Shown: in pieces, positions 11,976-25,400 of the stretch
Layout of the letters: each line of letters begins with the position of its first letter
How positions within the stretch are numbered: position 1 is the stretch's first letter
Assembly (NCBI GenBank): GCA_933228675.1
Contig: OW121741.1
Location: 117,767,069 to 117,831,068 of the forward strand
Direction: 5' to 3'
DNA: 64,000 nt
From: Stomorhina lunata
Taxonomy: Eukaryota; Arthropoda; Insecta; Diptera; Rhiniidae
Program-made: the position numbers and the translations under genes
Notes under the pieces: model-generated
The model's input: the letters and a program-made list of their open reading frames with translations, nothing else
Told to the model about the DNA's origin: nothing
Database searches by the model: none

Positions 11976-13785
11976 TTAATGTTTGAAGTAATTTATAAAA
12001 TAAGGGAACTTAAGGAAATACAGGAATTTTTGTTTGGTTTTTATCCTTTAAAGTTTTCATTCTTTTTAATTTCTGTCCTCTAAACTCTACTTTGACTTAG
12101 TTTTATTTTCCTGTTCTCTGCTATAGCCTCAAAATATATGACGACCAAAATATGTTGTTTGATGATGACGATGGCTGTTGCCCGTTTTTCGTATAATTTT
12201 TTTATCTTTCTAAGTATAGTTTTTTTTTGCAGTTTTTGTATAACGTTCCTTTAGCTTAGCTTTAGCTGTAGTTGTCTAATGCGAGTTAAAAAATAAGAAG
12301 AAAAAAATTATTAAAAGCAATGAAGGCCACCACAAGTGAGCAAGTCCGTCCGCCAAACCTTATGGTCATATTCATGTTTATTATTAGAGACTGAGTAGAA
12401 CAGAATATATTCGTATGTCTAGAATCTAGATATTTCAAAGACTAGTGGAATTATATGAGTTTGTGTGGGTTTATGTGTATCTGTTAGATGAATTTGTCTT
12501 TTTTGTGTTTCCATTATGGGTCAGTTCAAGACAGGAGAAAAATAGTGTTCTACTCTAGTGAATGTGTAGAAAGGAATGAGAAAATTAAACTGTCGGAAAA
12601 AACATATTTTAGTTAAGTACAAACTTAAAATAAATGTTGGTTTAAGCCAACATTATTCACAATTTAAGACAGACATCTAGAGAAGGGTAATGGTAAGAAG
12701 AAATGTGTTTCAAATTGGTATAAAGAAGATATTAGTAGACTAAAGAAAGACACGGCATTTTTGCAGAAGTACACTAGTTCAATACCAAAATTTTTCACTA
12801 TTAGATTCTATTGCTCTTGAACTATAAAACTTGAACAAACAAAAAATTGCCACAAATGACACAATTATCCCTCATATATCATCACGAATTCCAACAAAGC
12901 CATCCCCTCCAAATTACAATCCATTTAAAAATTTCTCATAAATAAAGTTCTTGGCAAAAAGCTACAATTAAAAAATGGCGTACTCTAATGCCGTGAACGG
13001 ACAAAGCACCATTTTTTTCAGGTAATATAAATTAAAACCCTAAAATGTGCTTTATATCAAATGAGAAAAATAATAAAAATAAAAAAAGCCAACATTTTTC
13101 TAAGAATTGCGGTAGAGCCGTGCAAACAAAACCGACAGACATAGGGACAGACGGGCACATAAAATAAACATTAAAACCTAAAATTTACTAGAAACTCAGT
13201 AAACACTCGCACACATCAGAACACAAACACACACACACACACATGGTTGATACAGGAAGCCATCCCACAGACCGAAATGATGAGTTGAAGCACAATTCAC
13301 ATGTACCAGAAAATGAAATTAACAAAAAAAAAGTGAAAAAAAACTAAACAATTTCAAATGTACAACCGAGTACTGACATAGAAATAAGGATAACATTTTT
13401 TGAAATGTCCGAACAAAAACAAATTTATATGATTATTTGAAATGTTAGAATATTTCAGAGCTACCCAGAAAGTACATAAGGCAAAAATATTTGTAGTTTA
13501 TTTTTTGTTATATTTTACTCTTGTTTTTTTGTTTAAATTCCTTTCAAATAAACAGCAATGGCGTTTAAATATACAATAACATAAATATAGTTGAAGCAAA
13601 ATAATCAAATAAACTACTAGTTTTTTTTTTCAAATTATGTGCACACTGGGATATATTGTCAAATAATAAATTGGAAATAGAAACTTTATTTTACTCTAGC
13701 AGGGCCCACCTGCCTTCTGCACAAAACTAAATTTTACTTGCCTTCTTTAAGTGATTTTGTGCAAGAGTTTCAAAATTTACCTTAG
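11976..13785. other. Non-satellite spacer
   Basis: AT-rich, unique-looking sequence. Small features are a (CA)n patch near 13226-13243 and a GACA-type patch (gacagacatagggacagacg) at about 13133. No open frame of note and no recognisable transposon. Nothing further is supported. Confidence 0.5.
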
Positions 13786-16400
13786 AACTTTTTTTCATCG
13801 AAAACTTTTGCTATTAAAAATTTTTTTTTATCAAAAATTTTTCTATTAAAAATTTCTTAAGAAAAATTTTTCTATCAAAAATTTTTTATGAAAAATTTTT
13901 CTATAAAAACATCTTTTTATCAAACATGTTCCTATTAAAAATTTTTCTGTAGAAAATTTTTTATCGAAAATATTTTTTTTATCAAAAACTTTCTATAGAA
14001 AATTTGTTTTATCAAAAATTTTTTTAAAGAAAATTTTTATCAGAAAAATATTTGTATCGAAAATTTCTTTTTAAACAAAAATATTTTGATCGAAAATTTT
14101 TCTTAAGAAAAATTTTTTTATTGAGAATTTTTCTATGGGAAAATATTTTTGTCGAAATTTTGTAATCGAATAATTAGCTATTATCGAAAATTTTTTTATT
14201 AATAATTTTTCTATAGAAACATTTTTTTATGGAAAAACTTTTTTGGGGAAAATTTTTCTATAGAAAAATATTTGTATCGAAAACTTTTTCAATAGAAAAA
14301 TATTTTTATTGAAAATTTTTCAATAGAAAATTTTTTCTGATAAAACATTTTCTATAGAAAATTTTTTTATCAGCAAAATATTTTTATCGAAAATTTCTTT
14401 TTAAACAAAAATATTTTGATCGAAAATTTTTCTTAAGAAAAATGTTCTCATTGAGAATTTTTCTATGGGAAAATATTTTTGTCGAAATTTTGTTATCGAA
14501 CATTTTTCTATTATCGAAAATTTTTCTATAGGAAAATTTTTCTATAGAAAAATTTTTTTATGGAAAATTTTTCTATAGAAAAATTTTTTTATGGAAAAAT
14601 TTTTTTATGGAACATTTTCCTATAGAAAAATATTTTTATCGAAAATTTTTCTACAGAAAAATATTTTTATTGAAAATTTTTCAATAGAAAAATATTTTTA
14701 AAGAAAATTTTTCTGATTAAAAATTTTTGTATCTAAAATTTTTTTATCGAAATTTTTTCTATAGAAAAAAATTTTTCTATGAAAAAATTTTTTTATTGAA
14801 AACCTTTCAAAAGAAAAATATTTTGATCGAAGATTATTTTATAGAAAAATATTTTTATCGAACATTTTTTTGTAAAAAAAAAATTTTCGAAAATTGTCTA
14901 GAATTAGGGATAATCGCCCTGAGCCCATAGGAAAGGTTTACCCACCAAAATTTTTCTATAGAAAAATATTTTGAACAAAAATTTTTCTATAGAAAAATAT
15001 TTTGAACAAAAAAAAATTTTTTTATCGAAAAATATAGAAAACTTTTTCTACAGAAAAATTTTTTTATCGAAAATTTTTCTATAGAAAAATATTTTTATCG
15101 AAAATTTTTCTATAGAAAAATTTTTTTATCGAAAATTTTTCTATAGAAAAATTTTTTTATCGAAAATTTTTCTATAGAAAAATTTTTTTATCGAAAATTT
15201 TTCTATAGAAAAATTTTTTTATCGAAAATTTTCTATAGAAAAATTTTTTTATCGAAAATTTTTCTATAGAAAAATTTTTCGATAAAAAAATTTTTCTAAA
15301 AAAAAAATTTTTCTATAGAAAAATATTTTTAACAAAAATTTTTCTATAGAAAAATATTTTTAACAAAAATTTTTCTATAGAAGAATATTTTTAACAAAAA
15401 TTTGTCTATAGAAGAATATCTTTAACAAATTTTTTTCTATAGAAAAATACTTTTAACAAAAATTTTTCTATAAAAAAAATTTTTTCGAAAATTTATTTAT
15501 AGAAACATTTTTTATCGAAAAATATAGAAAACTTTTTCTATAGACAAATTTTTTTATCGAAAATTTTTCTATAGAAACATTTTTTTATCGTAAATTTTTG
15601 TATAGAAAAATTTTTTTATCGAAAAATATAGAAAACTTTTTCTATAGAAAAATTTTTTTATCGAAAATATTTCTATAGAAAAATTTTTTTATCGAAAATT
15701 TTTCTATAGAAAATTTTTTTTATCGAAAATTTTTCTATAGAAAAAATTTTTTATCGAAAATTTTTCTAAAAAAAAATTTTTTCTATAGAAAAATATTTTT
15801 AACAAAAATTTTTCTATAGAAAAATATTTTTAAGAAAAATTTTTCTATAGAAAAATATTTTTAACAAAAATTTTTCTATAGAAAAATATTTTTAACAAAA
15901 ATTTTTCTATAGAAGAATATTTTTAACAAAAATTTGTCTATAGAAGAATATCTTTAACAAAATTTTTTCTATAGAAAAATACTTTTAACAAAAATTTTTC
16001 TATAAAAAAAATTTTTTCGAAAATTTATTTATAGAAACATTTTTTATCGAAAAATATAGAAAACTTTTTCTATAGACAAATTTTTTATCGAAAATTTTTC
16101 TATAGAAACATATTTTTATCGAAAATTTTTCTATAGAAAAATGAAATGAAATTGAAAATTTTGTTATAGAAAATTTTTTTACCGAAAATTTTTATATGGA
16201 AAATTTTTTTATCAAAACATTTTCTATAGAAAATTTTTTTTCAAAAATTTTTCTATGGAAAATTTTTGTATCAAAAATTTTTCTACAGAAAATTTGTTTT
16301 TTAGAGAAATGAAATGAAATTTTTTTATAGCAAAATGTTTTTATCGAAAATTTTTGAATAGAGAAATATTTTATAGAAAATTTTTCGATGGAAAAATATC
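13786..16400. repeat. Satellite family C (31-bp ATCG/CTATAG monomer)
   Basis: Tandem units of about 31 bp containing ATCGAAAATTTTTCTATAGA followed by AAAATTTTTTT. The array mixes three variants: ATCGAAAA, TTAACAAAA and an inserted phrase AAATATAGAAAACTTTTTCT (near 15030, 15510, 15625 and 16050). A block holding GAAGAATATTTTTAACAAAA recurs at 15381 and 15913 (about 532 bp apart), so higher-order duplication has occurred. The edge around 13786-14900 is very diverged and includes the repeat-derived frame at 14727-14930. Confidence 0.94.
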
Positions 16401-17430
16401 AGATACCAAATTACCCGTACCTCCTCTTCAGTCCATTAGACTTTGGTGCTGAAGCTTAAAAGCTAGAGCCAACATATCTTATGGAAACTTTTAACAAAGT
16501 CAAAAGTATACTAATTCTGCAGATTTTCAGTGCCCTAGTCTGTGCCTTTATAACTCTGTCTATGACGTTGAGCTTGTCCAGTACTACTCCCTAGTATGAC
16601 AGCACTTTATTACTCGACACTATAACCCATTATTGTGCTTCCATTTCGCCATAGTGAGAAAAGTTCAAAAATATTCAGAGTCAAATTTTCGCTTAAAATC
16701 TTAATTTTTATCTAAAATGTCTCCATAATACAAAATAAGTAAATTTACCTTCCATTGTCCTTGAAGCTCACCTACAATACCATATATTACCATAAGCTTT
16801 TATAGTTTAACTCCATCGGAGGTATCTCAGTCACCAAACACATGCAATCTCTTAAAGCTGGGGGTACCCATTTAAGTTGTAAACACAAAAGTTACAAAGA
16901 ATTTTGTAATAGGCCATAATATTTGATGATATATGGAAGAAACCTGGCGATAAACGGCACATCAAAACAATCTACATACAGCACGCAAAAAGGCCAAAAA
17001 TGCAAAATAATACAAAAAAGAGTTAATTTTTGCCCAAGAAAAGGATCAGCATCACATTATGCTCAGACGAAAAAAAAAAAATAAGGCAGGATGAGTACAG
17101 AAACACATAAAAATGTACTTTATGAGTCTTAACTTTATTTGCGTTTTTAGTTTTGTTACTTTTTTGTAAGACCAAGATTTTATTTAACTTTTCGCATTGT
17201 ACCCTATTTTAATTGCCAAAGCAAAAAAATGCCCACAAAAAAAAAAGGAGCAAATCTCGGACACAAAGTGCAATTAAACGAATAACAAGTCGAAAAGCTA
17301 CAGCACAAGAATTGTCTTAAATAATTTTTGTTCCTAAAAAAACTAAATAAAAAAAAGGTGGAAGAAAAAATTTTATTTTAAGGAGTGTGAATATTAGGGA
17401 AAAACCTCTTTTGTTAAAGTTTAAGACGTT
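16401..17430. other. Non-satellite spacer
   Basis: Unique-looking sequence between family C and family D. The left part (about 16440-16670) may be a non-LTR retrotransposon relic on the minus strand, listed separately. The right part is A-rich with several poly-A runs and no recognised gene. Confidence 0.5.
16440..16670 (-). pseudogene. Possible decayed non-LTR retrotransposon fragment
   Basis: On the minus strand the stretch about 16495-16620 can be read as LDKLNVIDRVIKAQTRALKI. This resembles the segment downstream of the reverse transcriptase in Jockey/R1-type elements, where a Val-Gln-Arg/Thr-x-Ala-Leu motif follows a YGxxVW-like motif. Stops and frame changes interrupt it on both sides, and no catalytic motif is present. 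The call rests on a short match recalled by eye; chance resemblance is possible. Confidence 0.25.
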
Positions 17431-18535
17431 TACTCAAATATATCGATAACTTTGCTTTTCTTCACAAAAGTTAGCTTTTCTATAGAAAAGTTATCGTTAA
17501 CTTTGCTTTTCTATAAAAAAGCTATCGATAACTTTGCTTTTCTAAAGAAAAGTTATTGCTTTTCAATAGAAAAGTTATCGAAAGCTTTGCTTTTCTAGAG
17601 AAAAATTATCGATAACTTTGCTTTTCTATTGAAAAGTTATCGATAACTTTGCTTTTCTATTGAAAAGTTATCGATAACTTTGCTTTTCTATTGAAAAGTT
17701 ATCGATAACTTTGCTTTTCTATAGAAAAGTTATCGATAACTTTGCTTTCTATAGACAAGTTATCGTTAACTTTACTTTCCTATAGAAAAGTTATCGATAA
17801 CATTGCTTTTCTATAGAAAAGTTATCGAAAGCTTTGCTTTCCTAGAGAAAAGTTATCGATAACTTTGCTTTTCTATATAAAAGTTATCGATTACTTTGCT
17901 TTTCTATAGAAAAGTTACCGATGACTTTGCTCTTCCATAAAAAACTTATCGATGACTTTGCTTTTCTATAGAAAAGTTATCGATAACTTTGCTTTTCTAT
18001 AGAAAAATTATCGATAACTTTGCTTTTCTATAGAAAAGTTATCGATAATTTTGCTTTTCTAAAGAAAAATTATCGATAACTTTGCTTTTCTATAGAAAAG
18101 TTATCAATAACTTTGCTCTTCCATAGAAAAGTTATCAATAACTTTGCTCTTCCATGGAAAAGTTATCGATAATTTTGCTTTTCTATCGAAAAGTTATCGA
18201 TAACTTTGCTTTTCTATAGAAAAGTTATCGATAGCATTGTTTTTCTATAGAAAAGTAATCGATAACTTTGCTTTTCTATAGAAAAGTTATCGATAACTTT
18301 GTTTTTCTATAGAAAAGTTATCGATAACTTTGCTTTTCTATAGAAAAGTAATCGATAACTTAGCTTTTCTATAGAAAAGTTATCGATAACTTTGCTTTTC
18401 TATAGAAAAGTTATCGATAACTTTACTTTTGTATAAAAAAATGATCGATAACTTAGCTTTTTTATTAAAAGGTTATCGATAACTTTGCTTTACTTTAGAA
18501 AAGTTATCGATAACTTTTCTATAAAATGTTATTTT
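17431..18535 (+). repeat. Satellite family D, CTTTG subtype, forward
   Basis: 31-bp monomers with TTTTCTATAGAAAAGTTATC followed by GATAACTTTGC. Two palindromes alternate: TTTTCTATAGAAAA and AGTTATCGATAACT. Most monomers contain TATCGATA. The base after CTTT is G, which separates this array from the CTTTA subtype at 26746-28605. The first units (17431-17600) and the last (18420-18535) are degenerate. Confidence 0.97.
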
Positions 18536-19665
18536 ATTCTTTGGACGAGTGTACCCTAATAAATAAGTGATAATGTAGCTAAACTTATTTTTTCAAGTTC
18601 TTAGTATGAGTGAGAGGGTAATGAATAAAATTTATAAGAAAAAAATATCTTAAAAAGAAGCACACAACAAAACAAATTTACGTTTGCTGTCAAAAGTCTG
18701 CATTGGAGTGTATTTAATATTTTTCAGCGTGTTTTAACTTTTCATGTTGTGTCATCGTCATCATCAACATCCTCATCCTCCTCATCAGGCAAAAGTCGCG
18801 TTTACCTCTAACTCCTAAGAGTACTCACAAAAAAAAAACAAAAAACAGCAGCTTTAACAGCATCATTATGATGTTGCTGATCACTGTAGTCATCGTCATC
18901 ATGATCATTATCCTCATCATACCCTCGATGAGGTTTATTATTTGCCGTGCGGCTTAAGACCCCAACAACTGGCACAACGACAACAAATTATTAAGAATCA
19001 CCAAGAAGAACCCACCGACAACATTAAGAATAAGAAAAAGTAAATGCATTGAAGCAGACAATTCCTTCTACTCGTAAAAAATACAATGATTCAAAGTAAA
19101 ATAATAAAATTTAACTTAAAAATGGAGACGTAGAAATAAAAAGGAAAAAATACAATAAATAAATACATTTTTATTTATTCTTAACTAAAAGTTACTTAAA
19201 AGCTTTTGTGGCAAATTTTCGACAAATGAATCCTCGATACAAACTCATCAACATTTTATTGTTGTTTGCGAAAAAGCTTAAATGAAAGAGTTTTATTTAT
19301 GTTAATATTATACATTTGCGTTTACACTTACTCATACATGTGCATCTGATAGTGAGTGTGTATGTGCTATAGGTGAAGGTGGTAGATTATGTGCTTAAGT
19401 TGATGGAAGTATTTTTAAAAAAATCTTCCTCAAGAAAAATTTAAAGCACTTAAAATTTGAGATATTTAAAGAAATGGTATCGAAAAATTCAATTTTTTGT
19501 AAAAAATTTTTTATACAACAAAATTGTCAACAAAATAAAAGTTATCTTTGAAATTGCTAAAATTTGTTTCCATGGAAAGTCTATAAAATATTTTATTCAA
19601 AATTTTTTTGTTTTTTTGTTTTGTTTGTAATACAAATTTATCACAAACAACTTTTTGTGATAAAA
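18536..19665. other. Non-satellite spacer, ATC/CTC-rich patch
   Basis: AT-rich unique sequence. Positions about 18755-18790 and 18890-18935 are rich in CATC/CCTC trinucleotides (tcatcgtcatcatcaacatc), giving an imperfect triplet repeat. No gene is recognised. Confidence 0.5.
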
Positions 19666-20795
19666 AATTCTCTATAGAGAACTTTTTATGATAACTTTTC
19701 TATAAAAAAGTAAAGTTATCGATAAAAAAGTAAAGTTATCGATAACTTTTCTATTGAAAAATAAAGTTATTGATAACTTTTCTATAGAAAAGTAAAGTTA
19801 TCGTTAAGTTTTCTAAAGAAATCTAAAGTTATCGATAACTTTTCTATAGATAAGTAAAGTTGTCGGTAACTTTTCTATAGAAAAGTAAAGTTATCGATAA
19901 CTTTTCTATAGAAAAGTAAAGTTATCGATAACTTTTCTATAGAAAAGTAAAGTTATCGATAACTTTTCTATTGAAAAATAAAGTTATTGATAACTTTTCT
20001 ATAGAAAAGTAAAGTTTCGATAACTTTTCTGTAGAAAAGTAAAGTTATCGATAACTTTTCTATCGAAAAAATAAGTTATCGAAAATTTTCTCTAGAAAAG
20101 TAAAGTTATCTATAATTTTTATATAGAAAAGTAAAGTTATCGATAACTTTTCTACAGAAAACTAAAGTTGTCGATAACTTTTCTATAGAAAAGTAAAGTT
20201 ATCGATAACTCTTCTATAGAAAAGTAAAGGTATCGATAACTTTTCCATAGAAAAGTTAAGTTATCGATAACTTTTCCATATAAAAGTAAAGAATCGATAA
20301 CTTTTCTATAGAAAATCTAAATTGTCAATAACTTTTCTATAGAAAAGTAAAGTTATCGTTAACTTTTCTATAGAAAAGTAAAGTTATCGATAACTTTTCT
20401 ATAGAAAAGTAAAGTTATCGATAAGTTTTCTATAGAAAAGTAAAGTTATCGATAACTTTTCTATAGAAAAGTAAAGCTATCGATAACTTTCTATAGAAAA
20501 GTAAATCTATCGATAATTTTTCTGTAGAAAAGTAACTTATCAATAACTTTTCTATAGAAAAGCTAAATTATCAATAACTTTTTTATAGAAATGCAAAGTT
20601 ATCGATAGCTTTTCTATTGAAAGCAAAGTTGTCAATAACTTTTCTCTTGAAAAGCGATAACTTGGTAGCTTTTTTATTGAAAATCAAAGTAAATGTTAAC
20701 TTTTCTATTGAAAATTAAAACTTTTCTATAGAAAGTTAAGGTTATCGACAACTTTTCTATAGAAAACCAAATTTATCGATAACTTTCTTTCATTT
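19666..20795 (-). repeat. Satellite family D, CTTTA subtype, inverted
   Basis: 31-bp monomers reading GTAAAGTTATCGATAACTTT then TCTATAGAAAA on the + strand. Read on the minus strand this is the CTTTA subtype. TATCGATA is present in most units. From about 20510 the units decay (TCAATAACTTTT, GCAAAG variants). Confidence 0.97.
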
Positions 20796-22195
20796 TCATT
20801 AAGTTATTTCGTTAGAAATTAGACAAAATTTTTTTAGGAATTTCTGTTTGATCAGACAAAACCATTGGCAACTTGTACAACAATACGCAACAATATTTCC
20901 TAAATTTATTTTGACATGACAAGATAACGACAGGCAAAGTACTCTCACACATACTACTCTTAAGATGTGAGTGTAGTAGTGGCATGGTAGTATTATCATC
21001 AACCCATTTCTTGGTAGTCATACCACAAGTTGTGGCAACAAAGTAATTCAAGCATATTTACGCTCAAAGTAAAAATATTTATTCACTCCTTTCAAACAAG
21101 TCCTACCACAGACTCCAAAAGAAACAACGGGTAACACAGGCAACAATGGCATTTTAAAGATTTGACCAACAAACAAATGGAACAACATTTTTTTGTATGT
21201 TCTTTTTTTTCAAAAAAACTTTTAAGTGTTTTTTTTTCTTTCATTTAACTTTCATTAACAATTTGAATTTATTCTCATAACCATCACAATCACTACTACC
21301 GTAAATTTTCAAAAACAGACTCTTTCCATCTTTCAGACTCACACCATCTTCAAACGATCCTGCAAATCATAGAAATCTAAAGCTATAAAAAACAGTTCCC
21401 AAGTTTATAAAACTCTGGTCGTGAAAAAATGAAACCCCAGAGCCAAAGATTCTTGTGAACATTTGAGGTAAACACTTTATTTTATTTCATATATTTTTAG
21501 TTTTATTCTTATGATTCAAAAAATTTCCAAGAAACTGCAAAATTATTATTGAGGATTGTATGCGCCTGCGCCACTGTCTCCTTACGAATTTAAGAATTGT
21601 TTTAGTATAGTTTGGAACTTGTCAAGGGATTTTTTTTACCAGACTGTGGCATAAAATTTGTCTGGAATGTTAATGATTCAAGGTTTTCTCTTAAAATTCC
21701 GGATATCAGTAAATGGCGAAAAAATGGATCCTTTTGCAAGTAATTTTTTCTTTCAAGGTATGAAAGAGGAAATTCCAAAAACAATGTTGTATGATAAAAA
21801 GAAATTATGTTTGAATTAAGAAACCGTTTTACTTGCTCGATGAGGTCACATTTATATTTACATTTCAAAGTATGAGAATCCTTAAACAAATCTAGTAATC
21901 TTCTAAGTAAAAGAAAATTTGTTACAATGCATCTTCTGGCATTAAAGTTTGCATTATATATCTAGAGCAAATATATTACAATTAGCAAAATTTTGTACAA
22001 CTTTAATGATATCTTTACATTTGTATCAAAATTAGTTATAAAATAAAAATAAATTTGATGTTTTTTTATCATATCGTCTTATTTTATTACGACTCCTGTC
22101 ACAGACTTTGTAGATTCTTCCTGTAACCCCTTTAAGATGTTCCCAAATGCAAATATAATACGAGGATTGGCATTAAAGAAAATTATAATTTTTTA
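20796..22195. other. Non-satellite spacer
   Basis: AT-rich unique sequence between two inverted family D arrays. Two overlapping minus-strand frames (20799-21051) have no recognisable domain. A weak coding-like segment at 21606-21739 is listed separately. The rest holds nothing I can name. Confidence 0.5.
21606..21739 (+). CDS. Candidate exon or coding relic, unrecognised
   Basis: I do not recognise this segment. It follows an acceptor-like gaattgttttag and, in the frame starting at 21606, reads 44 codons without a stop before GCAA|gtaatt. The translation has balanced composition with Cys, Trp and Pro (for example GFFLPDCGIKFVWN, then ISKWRKNGSF), unlike the Lys/Asn/Phe-rich output of random AT-rich DNA. 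Just downstream, after a stop in that frame, a shifted frame reads FFLSRYERGNSKNN, so it may instead be a frameshifted transposon relic. A 95-codon minus-strand frame (21602-21889) overlaps; at most one can be real. Confidence 0.2.
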
Positions 22196-25100
22196 AAACT
22201 AAGATTTTCTATAGAAAAGTTATCAACAGTTTTGGTCATTTATAAGATAAGTTATAGATTCTTTATTGAAAACTTATCGATAAGTTTGATTTTTGACAAA
22301 AAAAAAAAAAAATTAACGATTTTCTATTGAAAAGCAAAGTTATCGATAATTTTATTTTAAAACAGCAATGTAATCGATAACTTTTATATAGAAAAGCAAA
22401 GTTATCGATAACTTTTCTATATAAAAGCAAAGTTATCGATTACTTTTCTTTAGAAAAGTAAAGTTCTATAGAAAAGTAAAATTTTCTATAGAAAAACAAA
22501 ATTAGCGACAACTTTTCTATAAAAAAACAAAGTTATCGATAACTTTTCTATAAAAAAGCAAAGTTATTGTTAACTTTTCTATAAAAAAGCAAAGTTATAG
22601 ATAACTTTTTTATAGAAAAGCAAAGTTATCGATAACTTCTCTATAGAAAAGCAAAGTTATAGATAACTTTTCTATATAAAGGCAAAGTTATCGATAATTT
22701 TTCTATAAAAAAGTTATCGATAACTTTTCTATAGAAAAGCAAAGTTATCGATAACTTTTCAATAGAAATGCAAAGATATCGATAAATTGTCTATAAAAAA
22801 ATTGTTATCAATAACTTTTCTATACAAAGGAAAAGTTATCGATAACTTTTCTATAGAAAAGCAAAGTTATCGATAACTTTTCTATAGAAAGGCAAAGTTA
22901 TCGATAACTTTTCTATAGAAAAGCAAAGTTATCGTTAACTTTTCTATAAAAAAGCAAAGTTATAGATAACTTTATTATAGAAAAGCAAAGTTATCGATAA
23001 CTTTTTTATAGAAAAGCACAGTTATCGATAACTTTTCTATAGAAAAGCAAAGTTATCGATAACTTTTCTATAGAAAAGCTAAGTTATCGATAACTTTTCT
23101 ATAAAAAAGCATAGTTATCGATAACTTTTCTATAGAAAAGCACAGTTATCGAAAACTTTTCTATAGAAAAGCAAAGTTATCGATAACTTTTTTATAGAAA
23201 AGCACAGTTATCGAAAACTTTTCTATAGAAAAACAAAGTTATCGATAACTTTTCTATAGAAAAGCAAAGTTATCGATAACTTTTCTATAGAAAAAATTGT
23301 TATCAATAACTTTTCTATACAAAGGAAAAGTTATCGATAACTTTTCTATAGAAAAGCAAAGTTATAGATAACTTTTCTATAGAAAAGCTAAGTTATCGAT
23401 AACTTTTCTATAAAAAAGCATAGTTATCGATAACTTTTCTATAGAAAAGCAAAGTTATCGATAACTTTTCTATAGAAAAGCAAAGTTATCGATAACTTTT
23501 TTATAGAAAAGCACAGTTATCGAAAACTTTTCTATAGAAAAACAAAGTTATCGATAACTTTTCTATAGAAAAGCAAAGTTATCGATAACTTTTCTATAGA
23601 AAAAATTGTTATCAATAACTTTTCTATACAAAGGAAAAGTTATCGATAACTTTTCTATAGAAAAGCAAAGTTATCGATAACTTTTCTATAGAAAGGCAAA
23701 GTTATAGATAACTTTATTATAGAAAAGCAAAGTTATAGATAACTTTTCTATAGAAAAGCTAAGTTATCGATAACTTTTCTATAAAAAAGCAAAGTTATCG
23801 ATAATTTTTCTATAGAAAAGCAAAGTTATCGATAACTTTTCTATAGAAAATCAAAGTTATCGATAACTTTTCTATAGAAAAGCAAAGTTATCGATAACTT
23901 TTCTATAGAAAGGCAAAGTTATCGATAACTTTTCTATAGAAAAGCAAAGTTATCGTTAACTTTTCTATAGAAAGGCAAAGTTATCGATAACTTTTCTATA
24001 GAAAAGCAAAGTTATCGTTAACTTTTCTATAAAAAAGCAAAGTTATAGATAACTTTATTATAGAAAAGCAAAGTTATAGATAACTTTTCTATAGAAAAGC
24101 TAAGTTATCGATAACTTTTCTATAGAAAAACAAAGTTATCGATAACTTTTCTATAGAAAAGCAAAGTTATCGATAACTTTTCTATAGAAAAAATTGTTAT
24201 CAATAACTTTTCTATACAAAGGAAAAGTTATCGATAACTTTTCTATAGAAAAGCAAAGTTATCGATAACTTTTCTATAGAAAGGCAAAGTTATCGATAAC
24301 TTTTCAATAGAAATGCAAAGTTATCGATAAATTTTCTATAAAAAAATTGTTATCAATAACTTTTCTATACAAAGGAAAAGTTATCGATAACTTTTCTATA
24401 GAAAAGCAAAGTTATCGATAACTTTTCTATAGAAAGGCAAAGTTATCGATAACTTTTCTATAGAAAAGCAAAGTTATCGTTAACTTTTCTATAAAAAAGC
24501 AAAGTTATAGATAACTTTATTATAGAAAAGCAAAGTTATAGATAACTTTTCTATAGAAAAGCTAAGTTATCGATAACTTTTCTATAAAAAAGCAAAGTTA
24601 TCGATAACTTTTCTATAGAAAAGCAAAGTTATCGATAACTTTTCTATAGAAAATCAAAGTTATCGATAACTTTTTTATAGAAAAGCACAGTTATCGAAAA
24701 CTTTTCTATAGAAAAACAAAGTTATCGATAACTTTTCTATAGAAAAGCAAAGTTATCGATAACTTTTCTATAGAAAAGCAAAGTTATCGACAACTTTTCT
24801 ATAGAAAAGCAAAGTTATCGATAACTTTTCTATAGAAATGCAAAGTTATCGATAAATTTTCTATAGAAAAGAAAAGTTATCGATAACTTTTCTATAGAAA
24901 AGAAAAGTTATCGTTAACTTGTCTATAGAAAAGCAAAGTTATCGATAACTTTGCTATAGAAAAGCAAAGTTATCGATAACTTTTCTATAAAAAAGCAAAG
25001 TTATGGTTAACTTTTCTATAGAAAAGCAAAGTTATAGATAATTTTACTATAGAAAAGCAAAGTCGTCGATAACTTCTCTATAGAAAATAAAGTTATTGAT

Positions 25101-25400
25101 AACTTTTCTATATAAAAGCAAAGTTGTAGATAACTTTTCTGTAGAAAAGCAAAGTTATCGAAAAATTTTCTATAGAAAAGCAAAGTTATCGATAACTTCT
25201 TGATATATATTACAGTTGTGAATATTTTTTTTTATAAAACACAAAAGTTATTTATAACTCTTCTTTAGTTATCGAAAAATTTTCTACAGAAAAGCAAAGT
25301 TATCGATAACTTCTTGATATATATTACAGTTGTGAGTATTTTTTTGTATAAAAAACAAAAGTTATTTATAACTTTTCTTTAGAAAATCATTGCTATCCAT
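22196..25400 (-). repeat. Satellite family D, CTTTG subtype, inverted, higher-order
   Basis: The longest family D array, with 31-bp units reading GCAAAGTTATCGATAACTTT then TCTATAGAAAA. A marker variant beginning ATTGTTATCAATAACTTT and followed by TATACAAAGGAAAAG recurs at 22801, 23296, 23605, 24193 and 24346. The spacings (495, 309, 588, 153) are close to 16, 10, 19 and 5 monomers, so multi-monomer blocks have been duplicated. The right edge (25201-25380) duplicates 114 bp of flanking non-repeat sequence with TGATATATATTACAGTTGTG. Confidence 0.97.
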
